Of a stretch of DNA of 42,837 nucleotides, positions 15,379-23,591 are shown piece after piece. The notes beneath the pieces were generated by a model. The model had not been told where the DNA came from. It made no database searches and saw only the letters and a list, made by a program, of their open reading frames with translations. The position numbers were made by a program, and so were the translations under genes. Numbering within the stretch: the first letter of the stretch is position 1; each line of letters begins with the position of its first letter. The stretch is from positions 1 to 42,837 of the IMG/VR virus record IMGVR_UViG_3300020596_000044. One strand, given 5' to 3'. Origin of the DNA: a virus.

Positions 15379-16593
15379 TCACATACTTATGCCGGACCCC
15401 AGCAAGACACTAGGGTTCCCGTACAACCAGTTAAACGGGGATTGTTCGATTCCGTCCGTAATGATGATTTCTTCCTGTGCAAGATATCGGTTAGGAAGAA
15501 GCTTCTTTGCATGAGAATCAATCACCAGAAGGGGACCAAACGCCGTGGTAAGCTGAATCGCCAAAAACGGATTTCGTCCTTGCACAACCCTCGTGTATCG
15601 GGACACTCGGTTTTGTCCACTCGTGTTTCGACCGGAAACTTCAACGTGAATCAATACCCGATCCGCGTCGGTTCCCTCCGCGCGTGAGTCTTTCATGACT
15701 TGAAGAAGCTCTCGCTTACCTCCTTCGGAAACGGTGAACGAGGGAGTTTTGAACGGTCGGTCCAATTCTAGGTCAATTATATCGGGCATGAGAATTTGAT
15801 GAATCATCGCCCAGTGCCCGGGGTATCGAAGGGTTCGGTATTCGAGCGATGTGGGTATTGGAGAAGTCTCTGCGTAGCTCCGGACCATCGTGCCCAGTCC
15901 ACCACTAGTCGCACATGACTCGTAAGTGATGCCCTCGATAACAACGTTTCGGGTTTTTGTGAAATCCGGAACCCGTTCCACACGATTCCAATTTTCGATG
16001 CAGAGATTGTTGTTTGAGTATTCGTTGACCAGACCCTCGGGGCTCCACGTCGGATAGTACCCATAGGGATTATCCACGTTGACCGGAAGAGCACCCACAT
16101 TGATTCTGATCGATTGCAAATTCGGATACACGCGGGCCATATTCGCGGCGATCACCGTGGAGAGACCCGGGGCGAGACCACAATGTGGGGCGATCAAATT
16201 CCCCCGATGCTCTCGATTCATCTTCTCCAACTGCAACGAGCAGGAGAGGTCCTCGGAAATATCCAAATAGTGTCCGCCGATTGACCGAATCCGAGACACC
16301 AAATTGCATACCCGAAACGGATCATACACCGGCATGGTATTCATGAAATACGTTCCGGGTGCAAATTCATGATCTTCCACATAACGAAAACCATCGTATT
16401 GAATAAAGTCTACACGATGGGAAGACACTCCACCATTCACGCTCCGATGAAATATCGGATCAGTGTCGAGTTGCTCCTTCGTGAGGAAGGGATCAACTAG
16501 AACGACATCCCATCCCTCTCGTTCTGCGAAATAGGCTATGGTCTTTCCGATCATCCCACCGCCGAGGACAACGAGTTGCACTAATGGTTTCAT
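15379..16593 (-). CDS. Saccharopine dehydrogenase-like oxidoreductase
   Basis: 404 residues. It begins MKPLVQLVVLGGGMIGKTIA, a Rossmann NAD(P)-binding loop (GGGMIG 11-16), with the acidic strand end VVLVDPF. The segment APHCGLAPGLSTVIAANMAR matches the Lys9/saccharopine reductase substrate domain (DxGxxPGLxN). The family acts in lysine or polyamine-type metabolism by oxidising or forming a secondary amine, though many members have other substrates. It is translationally coupled to the HNH gene upstream (ATGA) and the DnaJ gene downstream. As a metabolic gene inside a phage operon it is a candidate auxiliary metabolic gene. The substrate is unknown. Confidence 0.82.
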   Translation of the reverse strand: MKPLVQLVVLGGGMIGKTIAYFAEREGWDVVLVDPFLTKEQLDTDPIFHRSVNGGVSSHRVDFIQYDGFRYVEDHEFAPGTYFMNTMPVYDPFRVCNLVSRIRSIGGHYLDISEDLSCSLQLEKMNREHRGNLIAPHCGLAPGLSTVIAANMARVYPNLQSIRINVGALPVNVDNPYGYYPTWSPEGLVNEYSNNNLCIENWNRVERVPDFTKTRNVVIEGITYESCATSGGLGTMVRSYAETSPIPTSLEYRTLRYPGHWAMIHQILMPDIIDLELDRPFKTPSFTVSEGGKRELLQVMKDSRAEGTDADRVLIHVEVSGRNTSGQNRVSRYTRVVQGRNPFLAIQLTTAFGPLLVIDSHAKKLLPNRYLAQEEIIITDGIEQSPFNWLYGNPSVLLGSGISM

Positions 16594-17105
16594 GTGATCA
16601 CATTCAGAACGGCGTGTTTCCCGAACAGCTTCATCGCTGCATCGTTGTACACCCGGGCTGCCTTTGCGGGATCATCAACCCCGCCCCTGGGGGTCAAATC
16701 ATAGGTGAGACCCGCAAACTCGATTTGCGCCGTCCAGCGCCCCGCCGTGGCCTGATGAACCCCAATCAGACCCGAAACCCGACCTGTCCATGGATTCAAT
16801 TTCCGTTGAGCCAAATTAGCCCTACGGTTGTTAAGGGTATTCCCATCAATGTGAACCGTGCGGGTGTCGCTGGCGGCCTCAGAGATCACCCTGTGCATTC
16901 GGATAGTTTGCTTACGTCCGCCTATGGAAACCTCCCGAACCGCATGGTAGCGCACGGGAAGGGCTCCTGAGACCCTTTTGAGGGTCCAATTGAACTGGGT
17001 GATGAATTCCTTGTCCTCGCGGTCGATCTGGACCGTCCGGGTGATCTTTTTTCCACTCTCGGGATCGAAACCGGAGATTTGAAACGTGTGAACTGCTGAC
17101 GACAT
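16590..17105 (-). CDS. HNH homing endonuclease with AP2 DNA-binding domain
   Basis: 171 residues from the ATG at 17105 directly after GGAGGACAG; a longer frame to 17150 ignores this site. Residues ~75-115 hold the HNH fold: MHRVISEA, then VHIDGNTLNNRRANL. Residues ~120-165 are an AP2/ERF-type DNA-binding domain (SGLIGVHQATAGRWTAQIEF ... KAARVYNDAAMKLFG). This pairing is typical of phage-borne homing endonucleases. It overlaps the next gene by ATGA, so it is well integrated in the operon. Confidence 0.9.
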   Translation of the reverse strand: MSSAVHTFQISGFDPESGKKITRTVQIDREDKEFITQFNWTLKRVSGALPVRYHAVREVSIGGRKQTIRMHRVISEAASDTRTVHIDGNTLNNRRANLAQRKLNPWTGRVSGLIGVHQATAGRWTAQIEFAGLTYDLTPRGGVDDPAKAARVYNDAAMKLFGKHAVLNVIT

Positions 17106-17160
17106 TCTGTCCTCCAATAGGGTCCGACCTATGTGGGAAAAAATGTTCAACCGGGCAATA

Positions 17161-17532
17161 TCAAACTACACTGGGAGGGATAATCGATCCGGCAATACGG
17201 ACCAGCGTGTTTCCGTAATTTTTCCGGAATCCAAAGCGTTCCAAGAAACGCTGATTCAATTGCTCATTGTCCTCAATGAGTTCAATCGACAGGTTAGAAT
17301 TTAGACCGTCCGCGTCGCAGATGATCGCCTTGAGCATCCCACCGAGGACCATTTGTCGCTGATGGCCGTCAAAGTCCGGAGAACACGCGAATACTTGAAT
17401 CGCCCCTTCTTCGATGTCCGCCCGCGCCACGACCTTGTCGTTCTTTCCCACCACTTCATATCCCGAGGTGAGCAGGGAATACCCCATCTTACGGACGGTC
17501 TCGTTCAGGGTACGGTAAATGCGGAGCTTCAT
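17161..17532 (-). CDS. Small GNAT-like protein
   Basis: 123 residues (MKLRIYRTLNETVRKMGYSL). A beta-rich N-terminus is followed by VLGGMLKAIICDADGLNSNL, then RFLERFGFRKNYGNTLVRI, which resembles the last helix and strand of the GNAT fold (often FLxxxGF). The usual Q/RxxGxG acyl-CoA loop is not clear, so catalysis is doubtful. The ATG follows TAGGAGC, formed by the stop codon of the short upstream ORF. Confidence 0.6.
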   Translation of the reverse strand: MKLRIYRTLNETVRKMGYSLLTSGYEVVGKNDKVVARADIEEGAIQVFACSPDFDGHQRQMVLGGMLKAIICDADGLNSNLSIELIEDNEQLNQRFLERFGFRKNYGNTLVRIAGSIIPPSVV

Positions 17533-17536
17533 GCTC

Positions 17537-17623
17537 CTATTTACGCGCCACCCCGTCGCCGACGTATATCGTTACGATAGACCCACCGGGGTTAGTATGG
17601 GTGGTTGCGGTGGTCGTCTCCAT
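17537..17623 (-). CDS. 28-residue ORF related to the partial gene at the window start
   Basis: Starts at the ATG at 17623 (weak GAG upstream) and ends TAG, the same bases that make the TAGGAG of the next gene. The peptide METTTATTHTNPGGSIVTIY and the next six residues share HTNP-G-x-x-V-T-x-Y-V-G-D with the gene at 1-113. It may be a truncated copy or a genuine mini-protein. Confidence 0.4.
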   Translation of the reverse strand: METTTATTHTNPGGSIVTIYVGDGVARK

Positions 17624-17698
17624 CTCTAGCGGACCTCTCACCGTTAGGACTTCCTGGTTGACCACCGGCCCGTAGTTCGTTCCCTGCCTATCCGGTTA

Positions 17699-17884
17699 TC
17701 ACCCATGATCGCGAACCGTGGAGTGCCGCCAGTCGCGAATGAAATCATGCAGCGATCTTATTTCGTCGTCTGTCGGCCGCTCCGTCAGGGCCAGCAGCAG
17801 GGAACGAGGCTCATCGGCAACGCGGCCGACGCCACGAACGCGGAGAGTGGTGGCGGGATCGTGGCAATCCACCATACGTGCCAT
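17699..17884 (-). CDS. 61-residue uncharacterised protein
   Basis: MARMVDCHDPATTLRVRGVG, then a charged helical end (DDEIRSLHDFIRDWRHS). The ATG overlaps the stop of the topoisomerase subunit (ATGA). About 75 nt to its left hold no convincing ORF. It is more G/C-rich than its neighbours. The function is unknown. Confidence 0.5.
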   Translation of the reverse strand: MARMVDCHDPATTLRVRGVGRVADEPRSLLLALTERPTDDEIRSLHDFIRDWRHSTVRDHG

Positions 17885-19275
17885 CAGAGTGCCTTGATCT
17901 CGTCCACGTAGATTTTCTTCATGCGATCTGGGGACTTTAGAATCGCACGATACTCGGTTTCACGCGTCTTCGACTCGGCGATCTTACTCTTGCACTCGTT
18001 GGGACCCGTTTTGGTCCAACGATGGATCGGCAGACTGGCGAGGCGTTCGATGATATCCTCGTTGATCTCATATCCATGATCGGAAATCAACTCCCGCATG
18101 ACTTCCTTCAACTCATCCTTGTCCTTGATCAGATGCAACATAACGGGAATCGGATCGGACTTGGTGGTTTTTCCACCCTCCAAACACGCCTTGAAAGACT
18201 TCCAGAACAGGGCCTCGTACTCTTCTTGGGCGATGAGTCTCTTGTAACGATCCGGATACAGGGTGAGACGCCATTCCACGAATTGCCGGATAACCTCTTC
18301 CGGTCCCGCAAGTGTGTCCACGCCGTTGTTGGTGAGAACCGTGATATTCTCGGACTGAACCTCTACCAACCCCATACGACGGAGTACGTCCTGATCCTGT
18401 TCATTCGCTCGTAGGGCTCCGGGACAGAACGTAACCTCGACATCAATAGTCTTCTGGGAATTATCCACGAAGTCTTCAATGATCGCAGCTTTTTTCACCC
18501 GCCCCTCGGCATCGAGTTGATCCTCACTGAGGAGAATCATCGTTTCGCGGAGCTTGAGCAAACTCATTCCCGGAAGAACTTCCGTTACCCGATAACGATT
18601 CGCACTGATTTTGGTGATGCGACCACTAATCTCGATCCGCTTCTTGTCCAACGGGGTCACCACAACATCATAGTTCGTATACGAGGGGGTGAGGTCGGTT
18701 TTAATCTTGCCCTTCTCGATGTACTCGATGGTGGATTTCTTGATCTGTTCCAGAGAACGCGGGAATATCGTTGTCGCATATCCGACCGCGATTCCCACCA
18801 CTCCGTTGAGAAGAACCAACGGAAGATGCGGAGCAAACGTGAATGGCATCCGAGCCGATCCATCATAATTCTCCCGCATGGGGAGGATATCGATGTCTTT
18901 GAACAGATGTTCCTCGGCGAATTTACTCTTCTTCACGCTCGTGTAACGTGCGGAGGCAAACCCGTAGGGATCGACCTTGGTTCCGAACGCGCCAATGGGA
19001 TCGAAGAACGTGTGATTGTTCAGGAACGGCGCGGCAATATACGAGATCGTATCCTCGGCGGGGGTATTTCCGTGATTATACAAGAGAGATTCGATCATCG
19101 CTCCTGCGAGACCCGCCGTTTTCTTCTCACTCGCCTTGTCGTGCATCAGCCACAACGCGATTCTCTGCGGAGTTTTCAATCCATCATAAAGAGACGGAAT
19201 CGCCCGTCCGCTCGTGAGCACATGTAATGCATATTCACGAGAGATACGATTGATGTACTGCGAGCTAGACTCCAC
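17884..19275 (-). CDS. 52: T4-type DNA topoisomerase II, DNA-cleaving subunit
   Basis: 463 residues from a GTG after GGGAG. Homologous in layout to T4 gp52 and the N-terminal part of GyrA. The catalytic Tyr111 sits in GFASARYTSVKKS (GyrA AARYTE), forming the 5'-phosphotyrosine during strand passage. Other GyrA-like landmarks are GAFGTKVDPYG, MPFTFAPHLPLVLLNGVVGI and AVGYATTIFP. It works with the ATPase/TOPRIM subunit encoded at 19681-21621 to manage DNA topology in phage replication. It lacks the GyrA C-terminal wrapping domain. An uncharacterised gene separates the two subunits. Confidence 0.94.
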   Translation of the reverse strand: MESSSQYINRISREYALHVLTSGRAIPSLYDGLKTPQRIALWLMHDKASEKKTAGLAGAMIESLLYNHGNTPAEDTISYIAAPFLNNHTFFDPIGAFGTKVDPYGFASARYTSVKKSKFAEEHLFKDIDILPMRENYDGSARMPFTFAPHLPLVLLNGVVGIAVGYATTIFPRSLEQIKKSTIEYIEKGKIKTDLTPSYTNYDVVVTPLDKKRIEISGRITKISANRYRVTEVLPGMSLLKLRETMILLSEDQLDAEGRVKKAAIIEDFVDNSQKTIDVEVTFCPGALRANEQDQDVLRRMGLVEVQSENITVLTNNGVDTLAGPEEVIRQFVEWRLTLYPDRYKRLIAQEEYEALFWKSFKACLEGGKTTKSDPIPVMLHLIKDKDELKEVMRELISDHGYEINEDIIERLASLPIHRWTKTGPNECKSKIAESKTRETEYRAILKSPDRMKKIYVDEIKAL

Positions 19276-19684
19276 TTGTCACTCCCGCTCGTTCCTCTTC
19301 CTGTGCGAGTCTAGTGGCGGCCCACGCCAACAGTTCCCGTGCCTTGAATTCGGCGGGCACATACGGAGCGTACTTCGACAGCGCATATTTGTCCGACCGC
19401 ATCACCATTCCCATCGGAGACGTGCGATCTTTTGAATCGAAACGAATTTTGTTTTTCTTCGTCGTCTGGGGCTCATTTACCGGGAAAACGATGACCGCCT
19501 CATTTGATCCCGAATCCGTGAGTCTCTTGATCGCGGCCTCCATGACGGATTCCATCTCATACACGAGAGGCTTCAACTCGACCACCCCGGGATTGAACTT
19601 GAACTTCTTCCCCGGGTAAGCGGCTTCCAAATCAGCCTTGAGTTTCTCGGCCTCTTCCGTCGTGAGTTTCCTGTCGTCGTTCAT
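19265..19684 (-). CDS. Uncharacterised protein encoded between the topoisomerase subunits
   Basis: 139 residues (MNDDRKLTTEEAEKLKADLE). A charged helical start, then NPGVVELKPLVYEMESVMEA and a hydrophobic strand EAVIVFPVNE. It overlaps both neighbours (4 nt and 11 nt), so it is made together with the topoisomerase. It is not T4 gp60: the TOPRIM domain that gp60 carries is intact in the large subunit here. It could be an accessory factor; that is only inferred from position. Confidence 0.7.
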   Translation of the reverse strand: MNDDRKLTTEEAEKLKADLEAAYPGKKFKFNPGVVELKPLVYEMESVMEAAIKRLTDSGSNEAVIVFPVNEPQTTKKNKIRFDSKDRTSPMGMVMRSDKYALSKYAPYVPAEFKARELLAWAATRLAQEEERAGVTSGV

Positions 19685-21621
19685 TTCGTCCCCACCAATT
19701 TATCCGTTCGCATCCAACCTTTTCGATCATCCGCCCGGGTTTTATTGAAAATCAAATCCAGAACATCCTCGATCTTCCCATCATCCGTGATCGGAATCAG
19801 ATTGGGTTTCTCCAATGCGTGTTCCCAGTCCCCCGGAAACAACGAGCCCAAACCTTTCGCCCGGTATGCAGACCAGCCCTTGTACTTGGCAAGATTGGTC
19901 GAGTACTCCTCGTAATCCTCGGCATAGATGAATTTGATCTCCTTGCCCCGGGTAAGACGAATGAACGGGGTTTGGAACCGATACAGCACGGGTTTCTTCG
20001 GATTGAACATTTCCGGCCAGAACCGGTAAAAGAAATTCACCAACAGCGCCGCAATGTTCTTTCCGTCCTCATCCTCGTCGGTGGCGATGAAAATCTTCCC
20101 GTATCGAAGACGACGTTCCATAAATTGTTCACTTGTGCGAACACCCACGGCGGACATGATCTGGTTCAATACTCGGTCCGCGACAACTTGAGCGGGGGTC
20201 ATACCCCAGACGTTGGCGATCTTTCCCAACAGGGGAAGGTATCCATGGACCTTGGGATTTCGAACCGCCGGAAAATGCCCCTTCGCGGAGTCACCCTCGA
20301 ATAGAAACAGAATACGATCCTCAGCCTTGCGTCCGGTGGCATCAATCAGGCGTGCCATTTTTTGGCGCATCAACCGATCTTCGTCCTGTTTGGTCTGTCG
20401 GTTCTCCTTCTTGCCCAGCCGTTCGACGATTCGGTCAATAACGGACTGAACCCACTCAGGGTTTCTCCTCAAGAACGAACGCACGTCCGATTCATGAAAT
20501 CCGGCACGCACAGAGGCGGCTACGTCCGAGATCAACCTCGTCTTCGACTGTGCATCGAAATTCGGCCCGTGCATGGTGGTGTTATTCCAGATCATCACCC
20601 CGGGCGAGATCATCTGGCGGGTCACATTAGCGCCCTTGACCTCCTTTTGAACCCGTTTCTCGATCTCTTCCACCGCCACCGCGTAGAATAGACGCTTAAA
20701 TTCGTCCATATGTTTACCCCCGTCGAAGGCGGGGATATTATTGACGAGAGAATGATCGATCTCACCACCATCGGGAACGAAGTTTCCCACCACGTAGAAG
20801 CGCGAGTGGAAAGTCTCATGATCGATCTGAATCGTTGCACACGGAGAAGTGGCAAAATACGTGGACTTGATCGTGTCCACGTTGGTCGATGGCTGCAACC
20901 GTTCCCCATTGTAAATGATTTTGATCTTGGGATTGATCACCGCAAGGTCCCACACGCGTTCACGAACGAACGCCTCGGGGAGAACCATTTTCTTGTACAC
21001 CTTGGCCGAGGGCTTGAACCGGACCATCGAACCAGAACGATTCTTGTTCCCCCTGATCACATGGGGACCCTTGGTCTTGCTGATTTCCTTGCCGTCCTTT
21101 ATCGCCTCGTCCCAACGCTGGGTGAGATTCTTCGGACTGTTCTTGTCCTGCGTGCCGTCACGGTCAATTTCGATCTCGAACCACTCGGAGGTGAAATTGA
21201 CAATTGCCGCCCCGATACCGTTCGCGCCACCAACTTGTTCTCGCTCATCGAAATTACGACCAGAGAGTGTCTGACTCATCATGTACGATGCGGCAGGACC
21301 CTTACCCACGGCGGGAATCTCATGGATGGGCATTCCCCGGCCATTGTCATGGACGGAAAAAATCATCGTCTTGGCATCGTACGTCACCGTGAGGGTATCA
21401 CCATGGCTATGTCCGGTGATCTCGTCCAAGGCATTGTCGAGAATCTCACGCAGGTAGGTCCACAGCGCAGGAACCCACGTGTGTTCCCGAATGGCGAATT
21501 CCTTTCCGTCGAAACCAACGATTTTTTGTGTGTGCAATTCGCGCGCACCGAAATACATTTCCGTACGCAATCGAGCGTGCTCAACCGGAGTCAGCGTGCG
21601 AGCGGTTTCTTTCTTCGCCAT
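19681..21621 (-). CDS. 39: T4-type DNA topoisomerase II, ATPase and TOPRIM subunit
   Basis: 646 residues from the ATG at 21621 (MAKKETARTL), overlapping the stop of a 53-residue gene (TAATG). The GHKL ATPase has E59-x3-N63 (REILDNALDE) and DNGRGMP at 92-98. The TOPRIM domain has E442-G443-D444-S445 and TDEDEDG at 514-520. These bind ATP and the Mg2+ used for cleavage. Unlike T4 itself, where gp39 and gp60 split this polypeptide, it is one continuous chain, as in GyrB/ParE and many T4 relatives. Confidence 0.95.
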   Translation of the reverse strand: MAKKETARTLTPVEHARLRTEMYFGARELHTQKIVGFDGKEFAIREHTWVPALWTYLREILDNALDEITGHSHGDTLTVTYDAKTMIFSVHDNGRGMPIHEIPAVGKGPAASYMMSQTLSGRNFDEREQVGGANGIGAAIVNFTSEWFEIEIDRDGTQDKNSPKNLTQRWDEAIKDGKEISKTKGPHVIRGNKNRSGSMVRFKPSAKVYKKMVLPEAFVRERVWDLAVINPKIKIIYNGERLQPSTNVDTIKSTYFATSPCATIQIDHETFHSRFYVVGNFVPDGGEIDHSLVNNIPAFDGGKHMDEFKRLFYAVAVEEIEKRVQKEVKGANVTRQMISPGVMIWNNTTMHGPNFDAQSKTRLISDVAASVRAGFHESDVRSFLRRNPEWVQSVIDRIVERLGKKENRQTKQDEDRLMRQKMARLIDATGRKAEDRILFLFEGDSAKGHFPAVRNPKVHGYLPLLGKIANVWGMTPAQVVADRVLNQIMSAVGVRTSEQFMERRLRYGKIFIATDEDEDGKNIAALLVNFFYRFWPEMFNPKKPVLYRFQTPFIRLTRGKEIKFIYAEDYEEYSTNLAKYKGWSAYRAKGLGSLFPGDWEHALEKPNLIPITDDGKIEDVLDLIFNKTRADDRKGWMRTDKLVGTK

Positions 21622-21782
21622 TAGGCGTCTCGATACACGGTGAAATCCGCGAGAGACACCCATTGCTCCGAAATAACCTCTTCATCCAACATGAGGGCCA
21701 GTCTCGGCCCAATGTATGGATCAGTCAGAAGTTGTACCGAGAGATGACTTTTGAGAAATGCTTTAAGATCGTCTTCGGTCAT
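21621..21782 (-). CDS. 53-residue acidic protein between RNase H and topoisomerase genes
   Basis: MTEDDLKAFLKSHLSVQLLT and on to FTVYRDA, ending TAA. The start overlaps the RNase H stop (ATGA) and the stop overlaps the topoisomerase ATG (TAATG), which fits a translated gene between them. Mostly helical by appearance. The function is unknown. Confidence 0.7.
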   Translation of the reverse strand: MTEDDLKAFLKSHLSVQLLTDPYIGPRLALMLDEEVISEQWVSLADFTVYRDA

Positions 21783-22801
21783 TTTCCACTCTTGTAGGGC
21801 CGACTCAGTAACGGAACAATCATGGACGAATTCTGGCTAACTCGTTCCAGACGATACTTACCACAAAGCTTCTGAAAGTACACGGCAACCATTTTCCGTT
21901 GTTCCTTCACGGTCTCGCGGTCGATCACATCATCCATATACTTTATAACATCCTCGGGCTGATATGTCAAATCAATCAAAGACTTATTGAATTCGATGCG
22001 ATCTCCGACTCGAACTTTATTATCGCCCCATTCCTCATTCAGGAAATTGTTCCAGTCAAGTGCGTTCCCGGATTCCCGAGCCGCGAACGCGTTTCTCATC
22101 TTAGTCGTACTCACCCGGGGATACGCAGACTTGATATTGTCGGAGATGTCGCCACGAACGCATTTCTCGAACAGTTCCCACTTTGGGTCGAACATTTCCG
22201 GTTCGCCGGTTTTTTTGTCCAACTTGATCCGCCACGTTTCGCCATATCGGTCAATCGTTTCGGAATCACGACCGGGACGCCGTCCATCTTGATAGAACAC
22301 CCCGTAATGAGTGTACATGGTATCACTAAGCGGATTAAACAGTTCGACGTTTTCACAGACAAGCTGCTTGAAGTCCCCATCGGCGGAGATGATGACATGA
22401 TCGGATTTCTCATCCGAGTGACGCTGAACCCACCGAGCAATAAAATCATCAGCCTCTATACCAAATTCCTCCAACACGGTCACGTTGGTGTAGTTTTTAA
22501 GGAATGCTCCGAGTTCACGCATGACCCGCTTGGTGGCCTCGTGCTTCTCGATATCCTCGGGGGTCACATCCCGATTTTTGCGATTCGCCTTATACTCGGG
22601 ATAAATTTCTTTACGCCACGAGTACGCATCCATACAAATCACCGCATGATCCGCCTTGAATTTGTTAAACGCTTTTCGCATTGAGTTGAAGACAATCGTC
22701 ATGGTCATACTGACGTACTCATCAATATTTTCATACTGATTCACGACGTGCTTAGCTCGCTGAATAAGGTTATTGTAATCGACCAAACAATATCTTGTCA
22801 T
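21779..22801 (-). CDS. rnh: T4 RNase H-type 5'-3' exonuclease (FEN family)
   Basis: 340 residues from the ATG at 22801 (MTRYCLVDYNN); an ATG at 22810 lies inside the promoter -10 element. The 5'-nuclease acidic cluster is visible: Asp8 in LVDYNN, CMDAYSWRKEIYPEYKANR, EEFGIEADDF and SADGDFKQL. These bind two Mg2+. The enzyme removes RNA primers and flaps from lagging-strand fragments. There is no Shine-Dalgarno, and the promoter at 22808-22835 predicts transcription start at or beside the ATG, so the message may be leaderless. Confidence 0.9.
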   Translation of the reverse strand: MTRYCLVDYNNLIQRAKHVVNQYENIDEYVSMTMTIVFNSMRKAFNKFKADHAVICMDAYSWRKEIYPEYKANRKNRDVTPEDIEKHEATKRVMRELGAFLKNYTNVTVLEEFGIEADDFIARWVQRHSDEKSDHVIISADGDFKQLVCENVELFNPLSDTMYTHYGVFYQDGRRPGRDSETIDRYGETWRIKLDKKTGEPEMFDPKWELFEKCVRGDISDNIKSAYPRVSTTKMRNAFAARESGNALDWNNFLNEEWGDNKVRVGDRIEFNKSLIDLTYQPEDVIKYMDDVIDRETVKEQRKMVAVYFQKLCGKYRLERVSQNSSMIVPLLSRPYKSGK

Positions 22802-22807
22802 ACAGGA

Positions 22808-22835
22808 CATGTATCCTAGATTATCAACAAATCAA
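22808..22835 (-). promoter_or_regulatory. Candidate early promoter (TTGATT, 16 nt, TACATG), leaderless
   Basis: TTGATT at 22835-22830, 16 nt, then GGATACATG with the hexamer at 22813-22808. Six nt separate the hexamer from the ATG at 22801, about the normal distance to transcription start. Confidence 0.6.
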
Positions 22836-22839
22836 GGAT

Positions 22840-23541
22840 TTAGCCGTTTCGTCGTTTTACTTCCCCATGCTTGGTCTTGGGATTCCACGCTTTCCCCGGC
22901 TTGGGGTGAGCCAATCTTTGTTCTTTCGGCTTGCTCGCGGCGGCCTGTTCGTTCTTCAACCGGATGACTTTCTCCACGAATGTATACAGTTGGGTCAGGA
23001 ACTTCATCTGAGGATCGTCGTAGGTACCGAGTTGATCTTCCCCACTACTACTCAAGGGGTCTTTCATGTTCAGATTCGCAATCATATTGCGCGTCAGATT
23101 ACGAGTCTGCGAGAGTTCGGAGTTGTCCATGGCAAAAATCGCCATCGGATTCGTCTTCGATCCGGGTTTATGATTCCAATCCTTCACGTACTGGTCGGAC
23201 TGCATGGTCGTAATCAAATAGTCGTCGATTTTCGTCTTGAGCGTCTTGTCCCATTCTTGTTGAGCCGCGCCCTTGTCGGGGTCCTGAACGGGATCGGTTC
23301 CGGGACCACCGCCCATATCCCCGCCGCCCATCATACCACCACCGCCCATTCCGCCCATACCACCCATGCCGCCGTCCATTCCCATGGGGTCCATCTTGGG
23401 GTCATCAAGGTCTTTACCGTCCTTATCGGGTTCGAGATCACCAACGGTTTTCTCACCCGGGCCAGTATTATCCCCGGACTTCTTGGCGATATCCTCTAAT
23501 TCTTTGTCGATCTGACTCGCCTGTAATTCGAACAATTTCAT
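22840..23541 (-). CDS. Uncharacterised protein with Met-Gly low-complexity tract
   Basis: 233 residues. A short helical N-terminus (MKLFELQASQIDKELEDIAK) is followed by an acidic linker, a Gly/Met repeat at ~53-80 (GGMGGMGGMGGGGMMGGG) and a folded C-terminal half (~95-200) ending in a basic tail (KPKEQRLAHPKPGKAWNPK). The amphipathic N-terminal peptide is reminiscent of capsid-targeting peptides on T4 internal proteins, but cleavage and packaging are unproven. A late promoter lies upstream (23566), which fits a virion or assembly protein. Confidence 0.7.
   Translation of the reverse strand: MKLFELQASQIDKELEDIAKKSGDNTGPGEKTVGDLEPDKDGKDLDDPKMDPMGMDGGMGGMGGMGGGGMMGGGDMGGGPGTDPVQDPDKGAAQQEWDKTLKTKIDDYLITTMQSDQYVKDWNHKPGSKTNPMAIFAMDNSELSQTRNLTRNMIANLNMKDPLSSSGEDQLGTYDDPQMKFLTQLYTFVEKVIRLKNEQAAASKPKEQRLAHPKPGKAWNPKTKHGEVKRRNG
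23302..23385 (-). repeat. Codon-level Gly-Met repeat tract
   Basis: Imperfect GGC/GGT-ATG repeats encode alternating Gly and Met (residues ~53-80 of the surrounding gene). Confidence 0.8.
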
Positions 23542-23565
23542 GCCGGGAACTCCTGCTCTACCGGG

Positions 23566-23571
23566 TATTTA
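23566..23571 (-). promoter_or_regulatory. Candidate late promoter (ACTAAATAC)
   Basis: The TAAATA core lies 25 nt upstream of the ATG at 23541, with GCAGGAG in the leader. Confidence 0.6.
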
Positions 23572-23591
23572 GTCGAAAAGGGGTTGTTTCC

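Noticed and set aside
17538-17543. TAAATA on the minus strand just before 17532
   Set aside because: Only six bases from the ATG; it would place transcription start at the start codon and is explained by the TAG stop plus the TAGGAG ribosome site.
18517-19227. Plus-strand ORF of 236 codons opposite the topoisomerase cleavage subunit
   Set aside because: Antisense to conserved GyrA-type motifs; no supporting start signal.
19265-19684. T4 gp60 (third topoisomerase subunit)
   Set aside because: gp60 carries TOPRIM motifs, which are absent here and present in the 19681-21621 protein.
20710-21624. Plus-strand ORF of 304 codons opposite the topoisomerase ATPase gene
   Set aside because: Shadow of a gene with intact GHKL and TOPRIM motifs; Arg/His-rich composition typical of antisense frames.
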